Source: Linnemannia hyalina
Taxonomy: Eukaryota > Mortierellomycota > Mortierellomycetes > Mortierellales > Mortierellaceae
Assembly (NCBI GenBank): GCA_019671135.1
Contig: JAHRHY010000006.1
Location: forward strand, 124,001 to 188,000
DNA length: 64,000 nucleotides
Reading direction: 5' to 3'
The notes under the pieces are model-generated. The model was not told the origin of the DNA. It saw nothing but the letters and a program-made list of their open reading frames with translations, and made no database searches. Below are positions 1-9,682 of this stretch, in pieces. Numbering within the stretch: position 1 is the stretch's first letter; every line of letters begins with the position of its first letter. Position numbers and translations under genes: made by a program.

Positions 1-297
1 TGCTGCCGGTGTTCCTTGTGAAGACGCTGCTTCATGGCCGAGTGTCAGTACTCCCACTGCAGGATCCTTGCTTCCTGCAGAGTCTGATGTGACCACAGCC
101 TCCGAGACCGAAGTTTTTGTGTCGTTTGTCATAGATAACTTTTCCTTGTCCTTGCTCTTGTTTTTATCTTTAGCTGACGCGCTGCGGGTTGTACCGTTAA
201 TGCTGTTATTGATGTAGTTGTTGTTATTGTTGTTGACTTTAAGTTCTGTGGGCGAGAACGACTGTTTGCGAGACCGTAACGAAGACGCCTCGAGCAT
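1..297 (-). CDS. N-terminal part of an unidentified low-complexity protein (runs off left edge)
   Basis: The minus strand is open from an ATG at 297 to the window edge, exactly 99 codons with no stop. The peptide starts MLEASSLRSRKQSFSPTELK, then has an Asn run (VNNNNNNYINN), a Ser/Ala/Lys stretch (SASAKDKNKSKDKEK) and a Ser/Thr/Ala-rich stretch. Such disordered N-termini are common in fungal regulatory proteins. No domain is visible, so no function is assigned. The ATG is the first Met of the open frame, but an upstream exon is possible. The body of the gene lies left of the window. Confidence 0.55.
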   Translation of the reverse strand, partial: MLEASSLRSRKQSFSPTELKVNNNNNNYINNSINGTTRSASAKDKNKSKDKEKLSMTNDTKTSVSEAVVTSDSAGSKDPAVGVLTLGHEAASSQGTPAA

Positions 298-1985
298 TGG
301 GTGGTTGAGGTGAAGTGTCTTGCAGATCAAGTATCGCTGAGGGTTGTGGCTCAGACTGGCTGCAAAGCAAAGTGTATTCGTGTGTCCCTATTTTCGATTT
401 GTGTCCATGTGAGGGTGAATTACAGTTTTAGAAGGGGTGCAATTGAACAATTGACAGCCAAATCCAATTGAAAGCCGATCGACAATTTAAAAGAGAGGGG
501 GACGAAGGTATATCCAGGGCACAGTATGTCACAGTAGCTTCAACCCTTTAGCCTCTTCCTTGTTTCCTTAACCATCTTTACCCTGATAGATGTCCGCTCT
601 TTTTCTTGTTTCATCAGGTTGTTCGTTATTGTTTTTGTGATTGTAGGCACACATACACCCTGTGGATACCATTTGAAAGGGCGCCCTCACTTGAACAGGA
701 CCTCAATGAAGAAAAAGAAAGTGATGATGGTCCACCCGTATCCATCATCAACCACCTCCCCCTCCGCGTTCACTTGCTTTCTACTTGCTCTTCTCGCCTC
801 TCCTTCTTTCTCATATCCCCTAGTTGCCGCAATATAGTTTTGTCTCGTCCTCGCTTTCTCACAAACAAGAAGGGAGAACAGGGAAGTAAACGTATGTAAC
901 TCAGACCAACAAACACACACGTTGTCTTCGAGCTTGTCCGAAGCAGGCTGGGGGTTGCACTGATATCCATGTTGATACATACCTCAGGGAAAAACTATGG
1001 CTCGCCCACGAAAAGTGAAACGAGAGTATGAGCTGTTTGGAGAGCCGGAGGGAGTGTGCTTGGTTCCTAAGCGAGCTCCTTTCGAGGCGTGGGCTGCTGC
1101 CTTGTAATGTAAGGCAACCAGGAGATGGAAGGGAAGAGAAGGCGTGTGTGTGTGCCTTCTGATGAGCGTTGGTGTTTATTCGCTGTTTTCCCGCTTTGCT
1201 TCTTATTGGCTTGTCGGGTCGAACGATGCGAGTCAGGAGAGGGTGATTGGTTGGATTGAAAGTGGTTTTGGAGGATGCTAGAGAGGTCGGGTCGGATAAT
1301 GGCTCTTGTCTCGGGTTGCTGCTCGACAAAGGCAAATGGTGCAAAAGTTTGTCCCTGAGTTGTTGATTCCTCTTGTGGGAGTGATTCGAAGAAAGGTCGA
1401 GGAAGGGCGCCGCGCCTTGTCTTATTTCGTGGAATCGTCCTGGAGGAGAAGGAGAGTCTTTGAGGGTTGAACAGATGAAACTTGCCCTGTCGCTGCTCTG
1501 TCCGTGAGGGTCGAGTATATGGGTGAGGTTGCGGGTGCGGAAAGAAAGCAGAAGAAAGTTTGAGGGCGCGATGAAAAATGAAAGGCGAAAAAAGGAGGAA
1601 GGAAACAATGGGAACAAGAAAGAGGCAAAAACGAAGAAGAGGAGAGGAGGGGAAGGTGACAGGAAGCATGGGGGTCGGGCGTGAAGGGTGAAGGGTGAAG
1701 GGAAAGTGACCGCCATCTGAAGTCACGGGGAACGTTCGCTCTTTGATCAAGTGTGCTGCGCGTTCATTTACGCATCGTGCAATTAAAGATCGTGAATCTT
1801 GTCATTTAGAGATCACAATCTTTTCCTGGGCTAAGCTGTGTAGCGTAGCTGTCTGCGCGGTGATCCAATCACAAAGAACAACCAACGAGAAAGAAAAGTA
1901 ATAAGACAGATCTGTGTTGTCATTCATCTTTTCTTCTTTTCATCTCCTCATCAATCCTCTCTCACAACATGCAGCAACAAGCAAT
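298..1985. other. Non-coding stretch with purine/pyrimidine-biased DNA
   Basis: I see no gene here. Several long open frames exist on both strands (for example 901-1716 minus), but they translate to Ser/Phe/Leu/Pro-rich peptides of the kind produced by pyrimidine-rich DNA, with no domain and no splice-supported structure. A short GTGAAGG repeat lies near 1680-1705. The right part (1900-1970) is C/T-rich and resembles a fungal core promoter for the decayed frame that follows. Confidence 0.5.
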
Positions 1986-2381
1986 ATGGTGAACCACCAA
2001 CAGCTTGAGGATCGTATCGCTACGTTGAAGAAGATCCTCTCGGACTTGCAAGTTTCTCTCCAGGAAAGCACAGCTCAGCTCTAGCGAACTTTCAGAGCGG
2101 TTCTGCAAGCCACCACTCTGCTCTAGCAGAGGTAAGCCCAGTTCCAGCAAAACGGTGCCACACCGCAGCAGAATAAAAGTCAAATCCATCACTTCATCCT
2201 TGACATCAACGAGTTGGTTCGCTCTATTGATCCCTTGCGAGTTAAAGACAGCAGCGGCAACAACCCTCCTTTAGCTGTGCAGTCGACTATAAAGACAGCC
2301 CCAGGATAGTCTCAGGGACAGAGCCAGGACAGGGCGGCCTAGGTTGCAGTCGAGGGGGGACTTTCGTCCATCCAACAGTGA
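1986..2381 (+). pseudogene. Decayed coding frame with five TAG/TAA stops, unknown family
   Basis: From the ATG at 1986 one reading frame continues to a TGA at 2379, interrupted at 2082 (TAG), 2124 (TAG), 2133 (TAA), 2307 (TAG) and 2340 (TAG). Between the stops the peptide looks like real protein: an amphipathic coiled-coil-like start (QLEDRIATLKKILSDLQ), a Gln-rich middle, and a segment containing IHHFILDINELVRSIDPLRV. All five stops are one C-to-T change from a Gln codon, in a Gln-rich context. A GTGAGT donor-like site overlaps the last codon, so the gene may once have continued into another exon. I do not recognise the family. A Gag-like or structural coiled-coil protein is possible but unproven. 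Confidence 0.5.
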
Positions 2382-3130
2382 GTCAACTTTTGGCACAAGG
2401 CGGACGGGGGATGCACATCACATTCTACTCCACTACACCGATTCGACATACAAGCCCAAAAAAAGGCGTCGTCATTCTTCCTTCTTTCTTTCCCGCCTTT
2501 AAGAGCGTGGAATAGAAATGTTAACAAGCAAATAAATAGACCATCTGTAGCCCAATTTCGTAAACCGCCATTTCCTGTGTTGTACTGGAAGAAAAAAAAT
2601 GAATAACAGCTACTACTTTGTTTTTGTGTTTATTATTGTGCTGTTGCAGCTTCAAAAGCTTGAGCTCTTTATTTGGTGTCTTGCATACGAATACGCCTCA
2701 ACCCTATGGAAAGATCCAGGTTTTGAGATAGCTTAGAGGTTGTGCAATTGTCAATTAATGATCACTATCAAGCCCCCCACTATCAATCCAGGCACAAGGA
2801 CACAAGGACCTATGCACGCCTCAGGGGATCGACTGACAGTGCATACCATTGACGACAGATAGGACATTGATAAAAGATAAATAAAACTTGGTATTATGCC
2901 TTCTCATTTCTTCTTCTTCCTCCTCATCCTCCTCATCCCTATACCACAACGACCTTTTTCAGCAATACCGCTTGAGTTACAGTGTGGACCACAGCGAGGC
3001 GCGGTTGTGAAAGGGAGAAGGCACCAGAACGGAAATGGACTGAGATAGATACAGGACGTCACACTACTACACGAACAAGTACAGAAGAACCCATTGCTCT
3101 CTTGCAGCTTTATTCGCCTCGCTTTCTTCA
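2382..3130. other. No gene seen
   Basis: The stretch has no convincing coding frame. It contains A-rich and T-rich tracts and a duplicated 'cacaaggac' motif near 2795. Nothing else stands out. Confidence 0.4.
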
Positions 3131-3897
3131 ATGAAAGCTTTTACAATTGTCGTTTCGCTTATTCTTCAACCTGAGTCAGAGCAAAAAAGAATACCAACAC
3201 GGCCTCATATATGTTTACAGCATCAAATAAAGCAAGTTATTCAACAAGGAGTCGACCATCCTATTTATGATAAAATTGTCCTCCACTGGCACTTTCTGTT
3301 CAGGAATGTTCAAAACGCCGACCTCGATTATTTTAGAGTCAGCAAAAAAAACCCCTACCCCAGCTGTGCCGCCCAAGGCTCCTACTCAATTTTCCTTGCC
3401 TGTCATACAACAAACTCACAAAAGCAATCAACGTGCCCATCACCAGGAACGGAGCCGAATGATATCCTACAACAACATCTGTATGGATCAACCGCCCCCA
3501 TGGCCAGTGCCTCCCCCTTCTCGACCACTATTTCACTCAAAACGCCCGCTTTTTTGACAAGCTGGCATCGCGGACGTCGTCCGGATGGCACACAAAAAGG
3601 GAGACAACTAACCCCTACTGGTATTCAACTTGCACGAGCGGTGGCAACGCTGGTATACGGGGAGTATATTCGATCAGCGGATTCCGACGGCGCACGAGCC
3701 AATCTAAGGTATACGAGCTTTTCAAATGCAGAGAGATACACCAAGGAAGTCAGTCGTGCCGAACTGGTGGCAAGAATCCAGTTGGTGGCGGAGGTCACGT
3801 GACGAATCAAAATGCAAGACGTATTCAATGGAACAAGGGCAACCGATTCTCGCATAAACCTGGCAACCTAGGGCGAAATGTGGCACTCCCGATCTGA
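3131..3897 (+). CDS. Uncertain gene: two competing frames, possibly a spliced or frameshifted secreted protein
   Basis: An ATG at 3131 opens a 223-codon frame ending at 3802, with a hydrophobic start (MKAFTIVVSLIL). A second frame, shifted by -1, is open from 3463 to a TGA at 3895. It has the more protein-like composition: aromatic and Cys/Gly-rich segments such as NPYWYSTCTSGGNAGIRGV, then KNPVGGGGHVTNQ and a basic C-terminus ending NLGRNVALPI. That frame has no ATG of its own, so it would need an upstream exon (an acceptor-like CCAG lies at about 3506) or a frameshift. I recognise no family in either frame. The 3131 start with a 3' exon in the shifted frame is one possible model; a frameshifted pseudogene is another. 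Confidence 0.3.
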
Positions 3898-4093
3898 CTT
3901 TGCCCATAAAACAACCCGGGGTCTATTACAGAGTGTATTGGAGAGTGGGCTTGCAGGGCAGAGAACCCAATGAAATCTCGACTCTATACTGCATGAATAG
4001 GGGTGCAAGTTCCTGGTCACTGAGAGGCAGAGTGAACATTTTTTTTATTGTTGAACGAGTCAAAAAGTTTATTTATAATCTTCAAGGGAAAAA

Positions 4094-4627
4094 CTAGTAA
4101 TCGCAATTGCCACACATGCCACAGTCATCCGTGCTACACGCTGTGAAATCTGGGCTCCAATCATCATCAGAATAATGTTTATCGTTGTATGACCCATACC
4201 CCCTACCGTATCCGTCATAGCCATCATCATCAGAATAATGGCTATCATTGTTTGTCTTATGCTCCATACCATATCCATCATAGCCATCTCCATATTCCAA
4301 CGAGAAGCAAGCGAACGTTCCAGACAGTTTCTCCAAGAAGGGATGCAATAGGGATTTGGAGGAATAGGGCATCCTACGCGCATGCATCCAGGACAGGACT
4401 TTGTGAGTGTCGGGGTCCTTAGGGAAGAGGATAAAATAGGGTATCCCAAGGTCCAAGCACAATTCGTAGTACCCCAAATCTACACCTTCCAAATCGGAGG
4501 AACTGAGATCAAGCGGTTTGAGATCTGCTGTCGCCTTCTTGATATCATCAAGTATGCTTCGGTACAGGGGCATCTGAGATCCAATCGGTCGACCGTCTTT
4601 GTGTTCGAAGTTCATCTCTCCACCCAT
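4094..4627 (-). CDS. Hypothetical acidic protein with C-terminal Tyr/Asp/Gly repeats
   Basis: The minus strand encodes 177 residues from the ATG at 4627 to the TAG at 4094-4096. The N-terminal two thirds look globular, with short motifs such as MPLYRSILDDIKKATADL and LGIPYFILFPKDPDTHKVL. The C-terminus has two copies of a Gly-Tyr-Asp-Gly-Tyr-Gly...HYSDDD unit of about 23 residues (69 bp at DNA level), then a Cys-containing end (CGMCGNCDY). The frame stays open upstream to 4975, but that part is Ser/Phe/Leu-rich and looks like 5' untranslated DNA. The start at 4627 is therefore my choice and an upstream exon cannot be excluded. No known domain is recognised. Confidence 0.5.
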   Translation of the reverse strand: MGGEMNFEHKDGRPIGSQMPLYRSILDDIKKATADLKPLDLSSSDLEGVDLGYYELCLDLGIPYFILFPKDPDTHKVLSWMHARRMPYSSKSLLHPFLEKLSGTFACFSLEYGDGYDGYGMEHKTNNDSHYSDDDGYDGYGRGYGSYNDKHYSDDDWSPDFTACSTDDCGMCGNCDY

Positions 4628-5089
4628 CTCGCAACGAAAAAAACGGATAACTTGGGAGGGTTGGTGACTAATAGAGGCGTGACGATCTAGGGCAGGCCAA
4701 AGTGGAATGAAGTTATCAGACAGGCGGGGAAGGGCGTGCAGAAATGTGTAAGATGAAAAAGGCTGGGAAAGTAACAAGAGTGGGATCGAATTGTCTGCTA
4801 TGGAATAAGAGAAGGGGAATCGTCTCTCTTTATACCACGAACAGAGTGAACAGGAGGGATGTGTCGCTTGTACTTTGTTGGCTGGCGTCAAAACAAAAAG
4901 AAGCAAAAAGAAAACGATGGAATGAAAAAATAGAAGAGGGAGGCTATGTGGGTGTGGACAAGAAAAAAAAGGCAAAGCACGTTTTAAGGTGCATAATTTG
5001 TTTCGTCATTATTTTAGGATGCATGAATAACGACTGCACACGCACAGTTTTTCTTATCTAACCACTTAAGTAGACATCTACGAACCATC

Positions 5090-5760
5090 ACGTTCTAGGA
5101 CTTTTGAATGATCGGTCGACTCTTGTGCAGCAACGAGAATGATCAGTCGACTCTTGACAAGTCTTCGCCCTCCCCCTATCTTTAAACCAAGGTCCTATGA
5201 CTTATTCGTCCGTGGTCATTTACCTCGCTTAATTTGTGTAAACAAAGGACACATGATCTTCTGTCCTCCTCCCAATCTTTATGCGCTTTGCCATACCGCA
5301 TAACCATCTAAAAAAAACATAATCCATCTACTGTTGGCAATGGGTAGGAGAAGCAATGATTTTGTTTCCGATTCCCGTCCCTTAACCCTCGGCTTAGTGT
5401 TGTTGTTGTGTATGTAGAAAGAGGAAGCGCGCTGGCTCTTTCGCTCTTTGTCTTTGAAAAAGACACTTTTCAAGGGGCAACTGGCCGACGTTAGCTGACC
5501 TTCGTTTTCAGTGTTTATTTTGGAGGATTTATATCAACAATGAGAGTGCCACGATCACTCTATCACACCATATCGAACCCATAACTCTGCAACGTGAATG
5601 GCTAACTAGATAGCAATTGTAAACCTAATATGTTGCAGACTCTTGGCGAAGCCTTTGCCTTCTCCTTAACTTTAAGTTAAGGTCTTATGACTTATGTATA
5701 TATAGTTATCGCCCTTGCGTAACGTGGGTAAACAAGGGTTTCATGGTATCCATGCCTTTA
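5090..5760 (+). repeat. Pair of diverged direct repeats of about 130 bp
   Basis: A block at about 5140-5280 (GACTCTTG..CTTCGCC..TTTAA..AAGGTCCTATGACTTAT..GTAAACAA) recurs in diverged form at about 5635-5775 (GACTCTTGGCGAAGCC..AAGGTCTTATGACTTAT..GGTAAACAA). A smaller repeat, ATGATC(G/A)GTCGACTCTTG, occurs twice at about 5108 and 5139. No gene is seen between 4628 and 5964. Confidence 0.45.
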
Positions 5761-5964
5761 TGATTAATATCCAACTCAACAAGAATAATTCCAATGCAGT
5801 GAGTCACATTATGTCATTGTCTTCGCCCACTTTTACATGGGGCATGCAGGGGTCGATGTGCAGTAACGTTAGATTTGTTATTGCCATGCGTTCGCTACTG
5901 TCGTATATTGTTCTGTGAATACCTAGATAGGTGGAGTCAGAACCAGATAGAACTAAGCCATTAG

Positions 5965-6098
5965 TAATGTTTCTCAAATGCGAATGCGAATAAATGGATT
6001 TTACATTGGTTTTACATGATGCGAATGCGAATGCTACTTCGATTCGATTCGCATTTTACAGGGAAATAAAGGGTGCGAATAATTTCTGAGAAACACTG
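5965..6098. mobile_element. hAT-like non-autonomous MITE, 134 bp
   Basis: The left end begins TAATGTTTCTCA. The right end, read on the other strand, begins CAGTGTTTCTCA. The two share the core GTTTCTCA (5969-5976 and 6087-6094). The 8-bp sequence GCCATTAG directly flanks both sides (5957-5964 and 6099-6106). Short terminal inverted repeats starting CAGTG together with 8-bp target duplications are the classical hAT signature. The interior repeats TGCGAATGCGAAT and has no coding capacity. Confidence 0.6.
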
Positions 6099-6250
6099 GC
6101 CATTAGGAACCGGATATAAACCAGTTCCAGGTGGGCCTTAATACAACCTTCTTTTTGCCTCGTTACATTTTGTGTGAGTAAAAAACTTATTTATCGCTTG
6201 CTTCAGTCGTACGCCCATGCGGACTTTCCAAGGCAGATGTTGGTCTTTAG

Positions 6251-7305
6251 TTGTCAGAAAGAATGCCCGGACTTCTCATTGCCGGACTACTCACCGACGT
6301 TGGCCGATACTCAGCGGATCAGCGGAAAAGTCTTCAAAACTATTCCAGATCGACCTTCCTGATGTCTTTGGAGATGAAAAGTCATCTTCGGAATATCCGC
6401 AACTTTGGACTTACCTCCTACACCGAGAAAGACTGCGTTCTGTATGGATCGATTCGGACAGACAGGTCCCGGCTCCAAGTGCTTGCTTTCAAGTTGAATG
6501 AGCTCCACTCGGTCAAATATAGACGACTACCCGCGGATAAGCTGCCATCTCTACTAATATCCACCGTCGGCGGCACGGATAATTTTTTGACAGAGATCAG
6601 GAATCTCGTTTCGACCAAGCAGGATGTCATCCAGCTCTGGAGTTGCGATCCCAAGAGTATCAAGATCCTCGGCATTGACTTGGGCCAAGTATTTGTCGTT
6701 GGAGCGAGTGCGATTCTACCCACTCGCGGGCAACCGAATGTCGAACAAGGACAAGAGTCTGGCCATACTATCTTGGAGTCGTCGCTGTCAAGAACTGAGG
6801 CAGAGGAGGATGAATAGGCTAAGGAACCGTTGCCTAAGTTTTTCAACTTGGCCATCAAGCAGAAGGCTGCCTACCAACCTACCTTCAAGCACAGACAATG
6901 GTTAGAGCGTAGGAAAGGGCAGATAGTTGAGGGAGGAGCTTCCATCAGCCAAATTAAGACCAGCCTACCTTCTTGTCATGGCCCAGAGGCGAGTATCAGC
7001 AACTATACAGAGAGAGAGAGCGGGAAGTGGAGGGCCATCCCGATTCGTTCTATGGCAGTGTGGTCCTGAAGAAGCACAAGTGGAACGCTAGGAAGGCTCG
7101 AGCAGAGGAGTATAGATTCGTCGCCGATAGCAAAAGACAAAGTCTCTATTTCAAAGACAGAATGGCTCGAACTCCTGTACCCCTTGTTGTTCCACCAACC
7201 GACAATCACCATCATGGTTATACAAAGAAAAATTCAAGGGAACTGAGGAAAATTCAAGGCGCCTATGAAGGCTGGGACTACCATGACTATCTCTTTCGAC
7301 TTTGA
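6251..7305 (+). pseudogene. TnpB/Fanzor-like transposase remnant, truncated and frameshifted
   Basis: From 6251 the frame reads through MPGLLIAGLLTDVGRYSADQ and SLEMKSHLRNIRNFG to a segment with IKILGIDLGQVFVVGASAIL, followed by a TAG at 6815. The same frame continues as FFNLAIKQKAAYQPTFKHRQ and WLERRKG until a frameshift near 7015 in a GA run, after which VVLKKHKWNARKARAEEYR appears in another frame and is then lost. I recall this order from a Mortierella family related to IS605 OrfB/TnpB, in which the Asp of GIDLG would be the first RuvC residue. In that family a zinc finger and an RDVMAGHN-type RuvC-III motif follow, and both are missing here. The N-terminal half is also missing. It is not functional as read. 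The family call is from memory, so confidence is moderate. Confidence 0.5.
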
Positions 7306-8360
7306 AGACCAATACACCTTGAATCCGTCATGCGTGATGATCACGCCGATTACATGAATCGGCCTAACTGTACGTAAAGAGACGCCGATGCTGCCTACGT
7401 GCTCCTCGCACGTGCGTGCGCAAGTTCTACCTCACCCATTAAGCACCCTAAACCGTACAGCGCACACGCACATGAGGATTGTACAGCCCGTCCTCGCCGG
7501 GTCAGGAACTGAGGTGGATCGATGAAAGTGTAACGAGAAAGAATGACGATTCTGTCCTCAGCTAGCTTTACAGCCTAGAGTAGGACAAGACTGGCGGCTG
7601 TCTTCATTAAATAAAAATAAAAGGAAGCGAACCCATAGAGAGAAACGCACCTATCCATCACTGAACGATATACGCAAGTCCAGATGACCCTTGTTGCTTC
7701 GTGGGACGCGTTCATGGGATCTAGGTGTGCTTCTCCCCCAACTACTTGATGACCACCTAAACATGCCATTGGTTTCTGTGAGGAAATCTTAATATTCTTT
7801 TGGGAGCTTACATGACAGCCCTCAGGTGAGATGTTGCTATCTTGGGTACATCGAATGCTGCAAGTGTTGCTGGAGGCGCTGCTGGAGGCGCTGTGAGTAT
7901 ATTTTTTTGGTATCATTGAGAGCATTGGAAGCATGCCAATTACTGGATACGTCGTTGGTAGATACTTCCCAACAAATCTTAATTCTCTCACGGGCTCATA
8001 CAATTGCCCTTGAGTGAGACGCTGCTTACCTGAGTGCAACGAATGGTACCTGCGTGCTTTGTCCTCAACATTAGCGAACATTCGATTCACCCATGAAGTC
8101 GACAGCTCCATCCGGGGGCGCATACTGTGAGCCTTTCTCAGGAGACGATATCAAAATTACTGGTGGAATCCAATGACTGCCCGTCCGAGAGCTGCGAGTG
8201 AGCATTTGAGGGAATATTAAGATTCGATGCCAGAGCCAATGGCACGCCCAGGGCGCTGGTTTACATCTGATGCTCTCAGAAAGACCTAAAAATGTGGCCG
8301 CTTTGCCTCCAGCAGCCATAGCCATCACCCGGTTTATTCATGAAAGTAACGAGCGCTATC
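7306..8360. other. Intergenic DNA with a diverged internal duplication
   Basis: No confident gene. Two blocks of about 85-95 bp, near 7776-7870 and 7962-8050, are related but strongly diverged (shared AAATCTTAAT, GCCCT..GTGAGA, CAACGAATG/CATCGAATG). Between them lies a tandem GCTGGAGGC repeat (7870-7893). The minus strand is open from 8123 to 7575 across both blocks, which could be the relic of a duplicated coding segment, but no family is recognised. Confidence 0.35.
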
Positions 8361-8366
8361 TTCACG

Positions 8367-8373
8367 TATAAAA
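8367..8373 (+). promoter_or_regulatory. TATA box of the secreted-protein gene
   Basis: TATAAAA at 8367-8373 lies upstream of the start codon at 8599, with a probable 59-nt 5'-UTR intron between them (8506-8564; donor GTAAGT, branch-like ATTGAC, acceptor TCAG). Confidence 0.5.
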
Positions 8374-8598
8374 GGACGCCGTGCCTACCTAACACCCTGC
8401 GCCAACACATCCGATCTTCCTCAAGACTCAAGAACCATTCCGAGATCACCACAGATCTCCTCATCAAGACCTTAGGACTAACCTTCATCTCCTTACTGGA
8501 TTTCCGTAAGTCTGCCTTAAGATTTTGACGATTTTACTTTGGGATTGACCGTATCCATTCTCAGAGTCTGACACTTGCTCTCACCAACTTCTCTAGAC

Positions 8599-9336
8599 AT
8601 GCGCGCAGCTTTGCTCTTGGCAGGTGTTTTTGCCTCAGTGGCAAACGCCTACTACTATGAAGTTGATGTGATGGCCGCGAGTAAGGACCAGTGGGTCAAG
8701 TGTGTCAATCCGATCACCTATGACTTCAAGGGCATTGACCCTTCCACTGGAAAGCACTGGGATGGCATTGGAGGCCCATGCATTTTCCGTGATGAGGCGA
8801 CCGGCTATCTGGAGTTCCATAATTCCGACTGGAGACTCAACCAGTTCTACAACGTCTCGATCACTACCGGTGACGTTTACAACCACGTGCCCAGTTTGAA
8901 GACAAAGGAGACTGGACTGGTCATTCCTTGTACCTTGGCCGACGAATATCATGCGCCTCCTAACACGCCAAAGGAACAACTCCCATACCGTTTCCAGAAC
9001 CATTGGTTGTACGTCTGCATTTCCCCAGAGCTCTTCCGCAACCGCACCGTGCCAATTGTCGAGCCTACCACGATCGTGACCACGTCTTTGCCAACGACGA
9101 CTGTTCAGACTGTTCAGCCTACCGCCACTATTCAGTCAACAACCACTGCTTTGCCTGTAACAACTGTTAGCCCTACAACGAGTGTCGAGCCTACAACGAC
9201 TGTCCAGCCTACGCTTCCTTGCCTCCCAGGATACAGAGGCAAACGCACTGGAAAGGGTCCCAACGGAGCGTGCTGCTCGCACAGCGACGACTGCTTTGAG
9301 TCGTGTGTCAAGGGTATCTGCAAGGTCTACGTCTAA
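8599..9336 (+). CDS. Secreted protein with Thr-rich stalk and six-Cys C-terminal module
   Basis: The 245-aa product starts MRAALLLAGVFASVANA, a clear signal peptide with an A-x-A-type cleavage site. A globular region of about 140 residues follows (VNPITYDFKGIDPSTGKHWD, GGPCIFRDEATGYLEFHN). Next is a Thr/Pro/Val-rich stalk built of PTTTVQPT-like repeats, likely O-glycosylated. A compact basic C-terminal module carries six Cys in the order C..CC..C..C..C (PCLPGYRGKRTGKGPNGACC, then HSDDCFESCVKGIC). That spacing resembles small disulfide-knot domains but I cannot name a family. The ATG at 8599 is chosen because it directly precedes the signal peptide. The gene has its own TATA box and UTR intron. 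Likely an extracellular or cell-wall-associated protein; an effector or carbohydrate-binding role is only a guess. Confidence 0.75.
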   Translation: MRAALLLAGVFASVANAYYYEVDVMAASKDQWVKCVNPITYDFKGIDPSTGKHWDGIGGPCIFRDEATGYLEFHNSDWRLNQFYNVSITTGDVYNHVPSLKTKETGLVIPCTLADEYHAPPNTPKEQLPYRFQNHWLYVCISPELFRNRTVPIVEPTTIVTTSLPTTTVQTVQPTATIQSTTTALPVTTVSPTTSVEPTTTVQPTLPCLPGYRGKRTGKGPNGACCSHSDDCFESCVKGICKVYV

Positions 9337-9461
9337 TGTATGACTATCATGACTATTCCCCATCTTTTCTGAGCCGTCATGTAGGCGACCATACATAATA
9401 ACTTCGAAAAATACATTTTACTCATTTCTTATTCAGAGTAACATGCCATCGGGTCCTTTGA

Positions 9462-9469
9462 TATATAAA
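9462..9469 (+). promoter_or_regulatory. Orphan TATA box
   Basis: TATATAAA at 9462-9469 is followed by a C/T-rich leader-like tract, but the next ATG (about 9534) opens only nine codons. It looks like a promoter whose gene has been lost, or one that makes a non-coding transcript. Confidence 0.3.
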
Positions 9470-9589
9470 GGAGCTTCTTCTCGTCTTTCCCTTCATTCAT
9501 TCTTCCTCAGTACTCTCTACCCCCAAACAAGATATGTTACTGTCTCCTCTCCATCTCTTGTAGTTTTACATGTGTATCTGTTAGTTAGT

Positions 9590-9682
9590 GTTGCCTTTGG
9601 TGTTGTCTCTTGATGCTGTCCCTTGATGTGGTCTCTTGACGTTGTCCCTTGGTGTTGTCTCTTCGTGTTATCCCTAAGTGTT
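9590..9682 (+). repeat. 13-bp minisatellite, about seven copies
   Basis: Units such as TTGTCTCTTGATG, CTGTCCCTTGATG and TTGTCCCTTGGTG repeat with an exact 13-bp period and point differences. It lies just downstream of the orphan TATA box. Confidence 0.7.

Noticed and set aside
901..1750. Two long minus-strand open frames (271 and 227 codons)
   Set aside because: Both overlap in different frames and translate to Ser/Phe/Pro/Arg-rich peptides typical of pyrimidine-rich non-coding DNA; no domain or intron structure.
1986..2381. Stop-codon reassignment (TAG/TAA read as Gln)
   Set aside because: The intact genes in the window use TAA, TAG and TGA as ordinary terminators and have no internal TAG/TAA, so decay by mutation is the better explanation.
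3267..3557. Third open frame in the 3131-3897 interval
   Set aside because: Pro/Lys/Ser-rich with no support; the other two frames are better candidates.
9590..9682. CRISPR-like array
   Set aside because: Units are contiguous 13-mers without spacers; this is a minisatellite. No CRISPR array is seen anywhere in the window.
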